6,185 bases of DNA from JAKAKT01 sp041305385 (GTDB lineage: Archaea; Micrarchaeota; Micrarchaeia; Burarchaeales; JAKAKT01), in NCBI GenBank assembly GCA_041305385.1, contig JBFYLO010000026.1, positions 1 to 6,185 on the forward strand, written 5' to 3'. Positions 1-5,067 of the stretch are shown in pieces (the first letter of the stretch is position 1; each line of letters begins with the position of its first letter). Under the pieces are notes generated by a model. It ran no database searches. It saw only the letters and a list, made by a program, of their open reading frames with translations, and was not told the origin of the DNA. A program made the position numbers and the translations under genes.

Positions 1-10
1 GTAGAGCCGC

Positions 11-47
11 TTTTTTCCTTTTATTTTTATTTTTCCTTCTTTTTATT
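11..47 (+). terminator. T-rich tract, possible archaeal terminator of an upstream gene
   Basis: The plus strand is almost pure pyrimidine here, with several runs of four to six T separated by C or single A bases. Archaeal transcription commonly ends at T-rich stretches on the coding strand without needing a hairpin. This tract could end a plus-strand gene lying left of the window. The upstream gene is not visible, so the role is inferred. It could also simply be AT-rich promoter-proximal DNA. Confidence 0.35.
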
Positions 48-73
48 GTATTGGAAAGTGCTATTTCCAATGC
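48..73. repeat. Inverted repeat 1 (8-bp perfect core, 6-base loop)
   Basis: ATTGGAAA at 50-57 is the exact reverse complement of TTTCCAAT at 64-71, around the loop GTGCTA. Positions 49/72 (T-G wobble) and 48/73 (G-C) extend the pairing to ten. As DNA it is a dyad of the kind bound by a dimeric regulator; as RNA it would be a hairpin directly after the T-rich tract. It lies upstream of the likely TATA box of the first gene, which favours an operator or a leftover from the upstream gene over a leader structure. Confidence 0.45.
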
Positions 74-99
74 GGCCAAATTTCTGCGGAAATTTGTCC
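74..99. repeat. Inverted repeat 2 (8-bp perfect core, 4-base loop)
   Basis: CAAATTTC at 77-84 pairs perfectly with GAAATTTG at 89-96 around the loop TGCG. After one mismatch (76/97), positions 74-75 pair with 98-99. It directly abuts inverted repeat 1, and the two dyad centres are about 26 bases apart. The sequences differ, so these are two separate dyads and not copies of one site. A role in controlling the downstream operon is inference from position. Confidence 0.45.
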
Positions 100-105
100 C
101 CCATC

Positions 106-120
106 GCAACTAATATTAAA
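106..120 (+). promoter_or_regulatory. Possible BRE/TATA box for the three-gene operon
   Basis: TAATATTAAA at 111-120 is a plausible archaeal TATA box, preceded by GCAACT (106-111), a near match to the BRE consensus RNWAAW. A start about 26 bases past the box centre would fall near 140. That leaves only a very short leader, with the ribosome binding site at its extreme 5' end. The fit is therefore imperfect, and a promoter further upstream in the 30-60 region is an alternative. Confidence 0.35.
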
Positions 121-139
121 ATTCCCCACAATAAGAGCT

Positions 140-146
140 AGGTGGT
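140..146 (+). promoter_or_regulatory. Ribosome binding site (AGGTGGT) of the exported protein gene
   Basis: AGGTGGT sits 3 bases before the ATG at 150 and closely matches the archaeal Shine-Dalgarno sequence GGAGGTGAT, with one mismatch. Its placement matches the GGTGAT before thyX, and it supports 150 as the start. Confidence 0.6.
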
Positions 147-149
147 TTA

Positions 150-1262
150 ATGAAGGTTTTCCATGTTCTTGTGCTCGTGGCCGTTCTTATCTCAATGAGC
201 TACGCCGAGGAAGTGCTCCCAGCTGTCATGAGCTCAACATATAAAAATTTGATTATCACCAACTGCAAGTCCCCCACCGGCGGACCTGACATGGCGCAGG
301 TCTCTGCTGACCTGGACAATCCGATGCCGGTTCAAATGAGGATAAGTTACCAGTATCTGGACCTGGCAACTGGAAAATACGAGAAGCAGCCGGAAAACAC
401 CTATTGCTACATACCGCCTTCCTCGTCGAGAACCTGCACTTTCGTCATACCCATAAGATACGGGGGGAATGGGAATGGCACCCTCTCCAACATCGAGCTT
501 CTGAGGGTAACTGGAAGTGATGTTGAAGAAAAGTATCCTAAGACTTATATGGTTTCGTTTAGTTTTAACATAAAGCACGACGAATCGCTTCAGGAAACCA
601 ACGTGCTTAACAAGATAGCCAGCGCCAGGGGGTTCCTCTCGCAGGCAGCATCCGAGATTCCATGCACAGGCACTGTCTGCTGCGGGATGGGGGGCGCACT
701 GGATAAGGCCTCAAAGGCGAAGCTCGACATAGCCAACTCCGAAGAGCACCTTAAGCTTTGCAACATCACGGGAGCCTATTCGTTTTCAACTTCCGCCTAT
801 TCAAACGCCAAGGGCGCATCCTCGGCAATATCCACAAATGTAGACCTCTGCCGCCAGTCACTCCAGGATTACAAATCAGCGAAAACAGCGGTGGATGAGG
901 CCGAGAGCCGCATATCCGGCATGGGTTGCCAGGTCGAGCAGCCAGCGTCCCAATCACTTGCGCAGGCCAAGAGCAAGCTTAGCAATGCCGCGGTCCTCAT
1001 AGGAGTGGACGATTACGAATCTGCTGCCATTGAGACTGAGAATGCAAGGGCCGCAGCTTCCACAGCAAAGAACTCCGCCAAATGCGTTTCCGGGAATCAA
1101 GGCACTGAAGGGGCAACTGACGGAAAGCAGGGAAACGGCGGTCCTGAGCCGGGCACAGGGACAGGAACAACTGGAAACGACCAGCCCCCACCCCTCTGTC
1201 CAATCGGGATGGCGCTCTTTGCCCTCGTAGGTCTGGGTGCATTTGCCTACTCTACAAAATAG
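150..1262 (+). CDS. Exported, C-terminally membrane-anchored alpha-helical protein of unknown function
   Basis: I do not recognise a named family. Residues 1-19 form a Sec-type signal peptide: Lys2, a hydrophobic core, and an S-Y-A cleavage site before Glu20. Residues about 24-145 look beta-rich and contain Cys39, Cys86 and Cys96. Residues about 148-312 are Ala/Ser/Lys-rich and should be mostly helical, probably a bundle, with Cys at 172, 177, 178, 204, 234, 260 and 312 that could form disulfides outside the cell. A Gly/Pro/Thr linker (about 313-348) leads to one hydrophobic helix (about 351-367) and a short S-T-K tail. The protein should sit on the outer face of the membrane held by its C-terminus. 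N109 and N205 are N-glycosylation sequons. The start follows a good ribosome binding site. It heads a cluster with a zinc-ribbon gene and thyX. A surface or cell-envelope role is inference. Confidence 0.85.
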   Translation: MKVFHVLVLVAVLISMSYAEEVLPAVMSSTYKNLIITNCKSPTGGPDMAQVSADLDNPMPVQMRISYQYLDLATGKYEKQPENTYCYIPPSSSRTCTFVIPIRYGGNGNGTLSNIELLRVTGSDVEEKYPKTYMVSFSFNIKHDESLQETNVLNKIASARGFLSQAASEIPCTGTVCCGMGGALDKASKAKLDIANSEEHLKLCNITGAYSFSTSAYSNAKGASSAISTNVDLCRQSLQDYKSAKTAVDEAESRISGMGCQVEQPASQSLAQAKSKLSNAAVLIGVDDYESAAIETENARAAASTAKNSAKCVSGNQGTEGATDGKQGNGGPEPGTGTGTTGNDQPPPLCPIGMALFALVGLGAFAYSTK

Positions 1263-1267
1263 GGGAG
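1262..1267 (+). promoter_or_regulatory. Ribosome binding site (GGGGAG) deciding the zinc-ribbon gene start
   Basis: GGGGAG begins at the last base of the upstream stop codon and lies 5 bases before the ATG at 1273. This site decides against the earlier in-frame ATG at 1237, which lies inside the upstream gene, has no such site, and would add 12 residues. Confidence 0.6.
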
Positions 1268-1272
1268 ACGAC

Positions 1273-1566
1273 ATGGGCATCATAGACGTCCTTTTGGGGA
1301 GGCACAGGGACAGGCAGTGTCCAAGGTGCAAGAGCCCCATATCCCTGGAACTGGAGGAATGCCCAAAATGCAAAGGGAAAATAAAGGACATGTTCGTGCA
1401 GGTTTGCCCGAACTGCAAAAAAGAGTCCCCGCTGGATTCGGAATATTGCCAAAAATGCGGCCATTCATTTGTGAAATCCAAAACCACTTACATCTGCCCC
1501 ATATGCGGCTTTAGGGCCGAGTTTGCAATGACGGTTTGTCCCTCGTGCGGGCAGAGGTTCATGTAA
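1273..1566 (+). CDS. Small triple zinc-ribbon protein
   Basis: The 97-residue product has twelve cysteines in six CxxC knuckles: 16/19, 30/33, 45/48, 59/62, 75/78 and 89/92. Taken in order they pair into three four-cysteine zinc ribbons with inter-knuckle gaps of 10, 10 and 10 residues (after 19, 48 and 78). A hydrophobic N-terminal stretch (about residues 2-8) precedes them. There is no signal peptide or membrane helix, so it should be cytoplasmic. Zinc ribbons of this kind bind nucleic acid or proteins; which applies here cannot be told. It lies 10 bases after the anchored-protein gene and 10 bases before thyX, so co-transcription is likely. The start at 1273 rests on its ribosome binding site. 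The zinc-binding fold is near certain; the function is unknown. Confidence 0.85.
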   Translation: MGIIDVLLGRHRDRQCPRCKSPISLELEECPKCKGKIKDMFVQVCPNCKKESPLDSEYCQKCGHSFVKSKTTYICPICGFRAEFAMTVCPSCGQRFM

Positions 1567-1567
1567 G

Positions 1568-1573
1568 GGTGAT
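1568..1573 (+). promoter_or_regulatory. Ribosome binding site (GGTGAT) of thyX
   Basis: GGTGAT matches the complement of the archaeal 16S rRNA 3' end exactly and stands 3 bases before the ATG at 1577. It fills the 10-base gap after the zinc-ribbon gene, consistent with translation from a shared message. Confidence 0.65.
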
Positions 1574-1576
1574 TAA

Positions 1577-2281
1577 ATGAAAGTCAGATTGGTTGCGCAC
1601 ACCCCAGACCCGGACCTCACGGCCGCTGCAGCTGGGATGACGTCAACTTCAGCAAGGGCAACGCTCGAGATTCTCGAGGATTTCAAGGACGAGGAGAAAA
1701 AGAAGAAGGCGCTCTTCATCCTCAAGAAGGTCATGGAATCCGGGCATACATCGGTTCTCGAGCACGCATCGTTTACATTCTCAATCTCCGAGGTATCCCG
1801 CGCCCTCACCCACGAGCTCGTGCGCCACCGAATCGCCTCCTATACCCAGCAGAGCCAGCGCTATGTCAAATTCGACAGGGAGAAGGACTTCATCCACCCA
1901 AAGACAATGGAGAAGAATGAGAAAACAAAAAAGATGTATTCGGAATTTCTCAATGAGTCGGTTCGCGTCTATAACGAATTGGTGAAAGAAGGAATTCCTT
2001 TCGAGGACGCCCGCTACGTGCTCCCAAACGCAGCCCCGACCAACATCATCCTTACTATGAACGGGCGGGAGCTCCTGCACTTCTTCGCCCTCCGCTGCTG
2101 CGAGAGGGCGCAGTGGGAGATTAGGGAGCTCGCCACCGAGATGTGCAGGCAGGCAAAAGAAGTTGCGCCAGTCATGTTCTCGAAAGCAGGGCCATCCTGC
2201 TCCCAGAGGAACTACTGCCCCGAGGGCAAGCTGACCTGCGGCAGAATGAAGGAAGTAGTCGAGAAATTCAGCAAGCTATGA
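1577..2281 (+). CDS. thyX: Flavin-dependent thymidylate synthase ThyX
   Basis: ThyX makes dTMP from dUMP using methylene-tetrahydrofolate as carbon donor and NAD(P)H through FAD; the active enzyme is a homotetramer. The signature RHRx7S is intact: R83-H84-R85 through S93, followed by Q-R-Y. Other family features are the S-V-L-E-H stretch (59-63), E143-D-A-R-Y-V-L-P-N (143-151), and the C-terminal N162-G-R...H168 segment followed by an R173...Q179-E181-I-R helix. At 234 residues it has the usual length for the family. The C-terminus has Cys208, Cys214 and Cys221 in a G-P-x-C / Y-C-P-E-G-K / C-G pattern that, from memory, recurs in many archaeal and some bacterial ThyX proteins. It is the last gene of the plus-strand cluster. 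Its stop overlaps the end of the convergent gene by 6 bases. No classical thyA is seen in the window. Confidence 0.97.
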   Translation: MKVRLVAHTPDPDLTAAAAGMTSTSARATLEILEDFKDEEKKKKALFILKKVMESGHTSVLEHASFTFSISEVSRALTHELVRHRIASYTQQSQRYVKFDREKDFIHPKTMEKNEKTKKMYSEFLNESVRVYNELVKEGIPFEDARYVLPNAAPTNIILTMNGRELLHFFALRCCERAQWEIRELATEMCRQAKEVAPVMFSKAGPSCSQRNYCPEGKLTCGRMKEVVEKFSKL

Positions 2282-3868
2282 ACGCCCCCGGCACCCCACG
2301 TTGTATATATCATATCCACAGTCCCCTGTTTTTTCGAGCAGCAATACAATTCCCCCCATAATCTTTGCCTTTATGGTCATGTATTCTTCCCTGCCGACCT
2401 CCACGTTTCCTACTGCATACCTTTTCGATTTTGTGTTGAAGCAGAACATGCAGTGGTCTAGATTCTCCGAATTGTGGCAGAACATCGAATTCCTGGAGTC
2501 CGAACAGCCGTCCATCTCGAAGCAGTTGGAGAGGTTCGCCGAGTGGTAGCAGTTGATGCAGAATTTGGAATCTACCACCCAATAGGAGCCGAAAACGTAT
2601 TCAGAGCTGAAGACCTGCCCCGAGAGCGCGGAGTTCTTCGCGAAATTTGCGTCGACGACCTTGTAGATGTTCATCGAGTTTTCCGCGAGCGGGCATTCGA
2701 TGATGTTCCGGCAGTTGCCCACCACGATCTCAGGGGAATAATAGGCGATCTCCCCGACTTTGGGGAATATCGAGTTTGCATCCAACACATCTTCGTTTTC
2801 CAGTTTGATTGACAGCTTCCCGAGTTCAAGGGCCTCCTCGTTGGTCACGAATCTGCTCTCATGAATTTCTTTCATGAAGGGAAAACTTGAGAAAGGCACG
2901 TAGGTCTCCCTCTTGAACGGAGTTTTTCTGGCCTCCACGGTTGCCGTGTGCCTGCCCAGCCATCCCCCGAGTTTCCCGATGGGCCCAGGCTCCTTCCCGA
3001 GCAATATTCTCGTGGTCACTCCGAAGGCCTTCTCGATTTTGCCGAGGTCCTTCTCCCCATTCGGTTCCTCAACAGCTATCCTCGGCAGAGGCCCGGTCCT
3101 CTCGGAAAAACCGAAAATCGACGGGAAGGTCCTGTCCCGAATGATCCGTTCCCTAATCTCCCCGAGGAGCTTGCTCTTGAGCGCAAAGTACCTATCCCTG
3201 TCGAGCTTTAGGTTGCCTATCGCGTACCGCGTTCCCCTTTGGTTGAACGAGAACATGTTGTTGGAGCAGCCGAGGCAGTTGTATGAGAAATACGTGTCGC
3301 TCGTGTCCGCAACGTAATACGCCTCAAAGCACCTGGTTGAGTTGTAGGAGATGGTCCTTATCATGTGCCTTGCCTTTCCGCTCGTGTTTGAGCCGAACAC
3401 GAACTCGCTGTCCCTTATCATCCGGGAATACGCAACGTATTTCGACTGCCTTATGTTGGTGCTCCCCTTAACGTAGAAGCTGTCGATGCAGACATCAGCA
3501 TCCTCCACGAAGCCAGATTCCCCAAGGACCTTGTTCCCGGTGTAGCATATCCTGTCTCCGATCGCCTCAAGGATGCTGTCGATGTCCTTTATCTCGTTTA
3601 TGTCCAGCGGCTCAAACCGTCGCTCTCGTACCTCATCATAGGAGACGAATTTCGCCCCGTCGCAATAGTCGTCACTCAACAGGGCCACATCCTTCCCGGA
3701 AACCGAGGACTTCCTTTTCGAAACAGGCCGCGAGTGCTGGGCCAGGTAACCCCCGAGATCCTCAAGCCTTACTTCCCCGTCGCCCTTCCCGAGCAGCATG
3801 TTGAACGTGTGCTGAAACGCTTCTTCCAAGTCCATATCGATCAACCGGCGGCCGGCTGTCGCCAGCAT
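2276..3868 (-). CDS. Cysteine-rich protein of unknown function built as a full-length tandem duplication
   Basis: This 530-residue protein has no named family I can assign. It consists of two related halves, about residues 15-242 and 279-513, that align in order. E-x-A-F...T...L-L-G-K occurs at 15-28 and 279-292, L-G-G-[YW]-L-x-x-H at 38-45 and 300-307, S-E-[FY]-V-F-G-S at 154-160 and 422-428, C-F-E at 180-182 and 449-451, M-F-x-F-N at 205-209 and 474-478, and R-Y-A-[IV]-G-N at 214-219 and 483-488. It holds 17 Cys, 11 of them after residue 380, including CxxC pairs at 198/201, 437/440 and 473/476. No signal peptide or membrane helix is visible, so it is probably cytoplasmic. The short Asn/Ser/Cys-rich repeats ending in a Y-A-x-G-N...Y...K-x-K-[IL] segment recall, from memory, Cys-rich repeat proteins of CPR bacteria and DPANN archaea, possibly beta-helical; that is inference. 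The Met at 3835 (residue 12) is an alternative start with a GGTTGAT upstream. It is divergent from the tandem Lrp gene. Confidence 0.85.
   Translation of the reverse strand: MLATAGRRLIDMDLEEAFQHTFNMLLGKGDGEVRLEDLGGYLAQHSRPVSKRKSSVSGKDVALLSDDYCDGAKFVSYDEVRERRFEPLDINEIKDIDSILEAIGDRICYTGNKVLGESGFVEDADVCIDSFYVKGSTNIRQSKYVAYSRMIRDSEFVFGSNTSGKARHMIRTISYNSTRCFEAYYVADTSDTYFSYNCLGCSNNMFSFNQRGTRYAIGNLKLDRDRYFALKSKLLGEIRERIIRDRTFPSIFGFSERTGPLPRIAVEEPNGEKDLGKIEKAFGVTTRILLGKEPGPIGKLGGWLGRHTATVEARKTPFKRETYVPFSSFPFMKEIHESRFVTNEEALELGKLSIKLENEDVLDANSIFPKVGEIAYYSPEIVVGNCRNIIECPLAENSMNIYKVVDANFAKNSALSGQVFSSEYVFGSYWVVDSKFCINCYHSANLSNCFEMDGCSDSRNSMFCHNSENLDHCMFCFNTKSKRYAVGNVEVGREEYMTIKAKIMGGIVLLLEKTGDCGYDIYNVGCRGRS
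2330..3034 (-). repeat. Second copy of the internal duplication in the Cys-rich protein
   Basis: This stretch encodes residues about 279-513. The closest match to copy one is at its end: residues 483-507 against 214-238 show 11 identities in 25 plus several conservative changes. It carries nine cysteines (386-476), with two more in the tail, so it is richer in Cys than copy one. The divergence indicates an old duplication. Confidence 0.75.
3143..3826 (-). repeat. First copy of the internal duplication in the Cys-rich protein
   Basis: This stretch encodes residues about 15-242. It contains each shared motif in the same order as the second copy, at offsets of 262 to 269 residues. It carries six cysteines: 69, 108, 127, 180, 198 and 201. 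Confidence 0.75.
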
Positions 3869-3917
3869 CGGCGTAGTGCTTGTCTCTTCCTCCGCCTGCC
3901 AGTATATGCGTTTTCTT

Positions 3918-3928
3918 TATATTTAAAA
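3918..3928 (-). promoter_or_regulatory. Probable TATA box for the Cys-rich protein gene
   Basis: On the minus strand this reads TTTTAAATATA. A start about 25 bases downstream would fall near 3897, giving a leader of roughly 30 bases to the first Met at 3868 or about 60 to the Met at 3835. A second candidate, CATATACT on the minus strand (3901-3908), would start transcription near 3879. I cannot decide between them. Confidence 0.45.
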
Positions 3929-3954
3929 CCGGAACATCAATTTTTTTGTAAAAT

Positions 3955-3969
3955 AGAAATATTTATATA
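3955..3969 (+). promoter_or_regulatory. BRE + TATA box of the tandem Lrp gene, predicting a leaderless mRNA
   Basis: AGAAAT (3955-3960) matches the BRE consensus RNWAAW at every position. It is followed by ATTTATATA (3961-3969). The TATA centre is about 26 bases before the ATG at 3991, which is where archaeal transcription starts. No Shine-Dalgarno sequence is present between the box and the ATG. Together these predict transcription starting at or within a few bases of the start codon. Confidence 0.75.
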
Positions 3970-3990
3970 AAAAACTTACATAAAACCTAT

Positions 3991-5067
3991 ATGGCCCGCG
4001 AACCTCTGAGAAAACTTGACAAGAAAGACCTGAGAATTCTCTATGAGCTTGACCTAAACGCCCGCATCTCGAACTCCGAGCTGGCTAGGAAGGTCGGGCT
4101 CTCCCCCCAGGTGACTGACTACCGGATCCGTTCTCTAATCCAGAATGGGACAATTATGGGCTCGATGGCCATTCTCGACATCCACCGCCTGGGCTACTTC
4201 ATCTTCAGGGTATACATGAGGCTCCAGAACATCACTCCGAAGAAGGAGGCCCGCATAATAAACTACCTGAAAAACCACCCTCTTTCGTTATGGGTCGTAA
4301 GCGCCTCGGGCAGGTGGGACATAGAGGCGCTCTTCACCTGCAGGAACCCGGTCCACTTCAGCAACATCATAAAGGAGATGAAGGCCGACATCGGTGACCA
4401 CATCCTCGACTACAACCTTTCCGCTTCCACTGTGAACTACCACTTCAAGAGGAGCTACCTGGCGAATGTCGAGCGCTCTTCCTCGAATTACCCATTCTAT
4501 GGCTTCGAGCCAGAGCTTGAGCGCCTGGATGAGATGGACATAAGAATACTTGAAATCCTCTCCAAGGACGCGCGGAAGAGCAACGTGGAGATCGGGAGGA
4601 GAGTCGGGCTCACTTACAACGGCGCGAAGAATAGGATTGCGAGACTCGAGAAAAGCGGCGTGATCGCCGGCTACCGAATATTTATGGACCTGCAGAGAAT
4701 CGGGAGGAAATACTACAAGTCGCTCATAACTGTTCATAACATGGACAAGAAGGTCGGCAAAAGAATGTACCAGTTCTGTGTCGACGACCCACGAGTCACC
4801 TACCTCGTGGAGCTGATGGGGGAGTGGGACATCGAGCTCGAGGCGGAAGTCCAGGATGAGGAGGAGTTCAGGGGGATAATGTTCAATTTCCGCAGCCAGT
4901 TCGGCGACTACATTCGCGACTACGAAATACTGCATGTTTACAAAGAGCACAAGATGAACTATTTTCCCATGGGGAAAGAGATGCTGGAGCGGCTTAAACC
5001 TTCTCTTCGCTCAGGAACTCCCTCATGGCCATCGTCGCATAAGCGCCAGAGGGAAGAGAGAACCTGA
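3991..5067 (+). CDS. Lrp/AsnC-type transcription regulator with two complete modules in one chain
   Basis: A normal Lrp/AsnC protein is about 150 residues: a helix-turn-helix DNA-binding domain plus a RAM (ligand and oligomerisation) domain. This one is 358 residues and holds two. Module 1 has its HTH at about 9-60 and RAM at about 65-157; module 2 has its HTH at about 179-230 and RAM at about 235-327. They align without gaps at an offset of exactly 170: L-D-x-x-D-[LI]-R-I-L at 9-17/179-187, R-[KR]-V-G-L at 33-37/203-207, and G-x-W-D-I-E at 107-112/277-282. Both HTHs and both RAM cores look intact, so both may be functional. A 21-residue linker joins them. A basic tail (about 335-358) is encoded antisense to truD. 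It should act as a DNA-binding regulator in the cytoplasm, likely controlling its own promoter and that of the divergent gene; its ligand and targets are unknown. Confidence 0.93.
   Translation: MAREPLRKLDKKDLRILYELDLNARISNSELARKVGLSPQVTDYRIRSLIQNGTIMGSMAILDIHRLGYFIFRVYMRLQNITPKKEARIINYLKNHPLSLWVVSASGRWDIEALFTCRNPVHFSNIIKEMKADIGDHILDYNLSASTVNYHFKRSYLANVERSSSNYPFYGFEPELERLDEMDIRILEILSKDARKSNVEIGRRVGLTYNGAKNRIARLEKSGVIAGYRIFMDLQRIGRKYYKSLITVHNMDKKVGKRMYQFCVDDPRVTYLVELMGEWDIELEAEVQDEEEFRGIMFNFRSQFGDYIRDYEILHVYKEHKMNYFPMGKEMLERLKPSLRSGTPSWPSSHKRQREERT
4015..4461 (+). repeat. Module 1 (HTH + RAM) of the tandem Lrp regulator
   Basis: This encodes residues 9-157. The recognition-helix region is about residues 38-51, with Q40, T42, R45 and R47 as likely DNA contacts by family analogy. 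The RAM domain contains G-R-W-D-I-E at 107-112. Confidence 0.85.
4525..4971 (+). repeat. Module 2 (HTH + RAM) of the tandem Lrp regulator
   Basis: This encodes residues 179-327 and matches module 1 without gaps. The recognition-helix region (about 208-221) differs from that of module 1, having N210-G-A-K-N-R where module 1 has Q40-V-T-D-Y-R. The two HTHs may therefore prefer different DNA sequences. Confidence 0.85.
4994..5067. other. 74-base antisense overlap of two convergent gene ends
   Basis: The last 23 to 24 codons and stop of the tandem Lrp gene (plus) occupy the same DNA as the last 23 or so codons and stop of truD (minus). The truD side encodes conserved family sequence, so the Lrp tail is the novel side. 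The regulator's recognisable domain ends about residue 327, before the overlap. Confidence 0.85.

Noticed and set aside
1237..1272. Earlier ATG for the zinc-ribbon gene, adding 12 residues
   Set aside because: It lies within the upstream coding region and has no ribosome binding site, while the ATG at 1273 has GGGGAG at good spacing.
954..1487. 177-codon open frame on the minus strand across the end of the first gene and the zinc-ribbon gene
   Set aside because: It is antisense to two well-supported genes and its product has no recognisable domain or consistent composition. It is a shadow of GC-rich coding DNA.
2474..3317. Plus-strand open frames of 112 and 134 codons inside the Cys-rich protein gene
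   Set aside because: The minus-strand frame is continuous for 530 codons and contains a conserved internal repeat; the plus-strand frames show neither repeats nor motifs.
3911..3990. Palindromic operator for the Lrp regulator in the divergent gap
   Set aside because: The AT-rich stretch gives many weak partial matches but no convincing dyad that stands out from its base composition.
4288..4950. 220-codon open frame on the minus strand inside the tandem Lrp gene
   Set aside because: The plus-strand frame encodes two clear Lrp modules. The antisense frame has no motif and is best explained by codon bias on the real strand.
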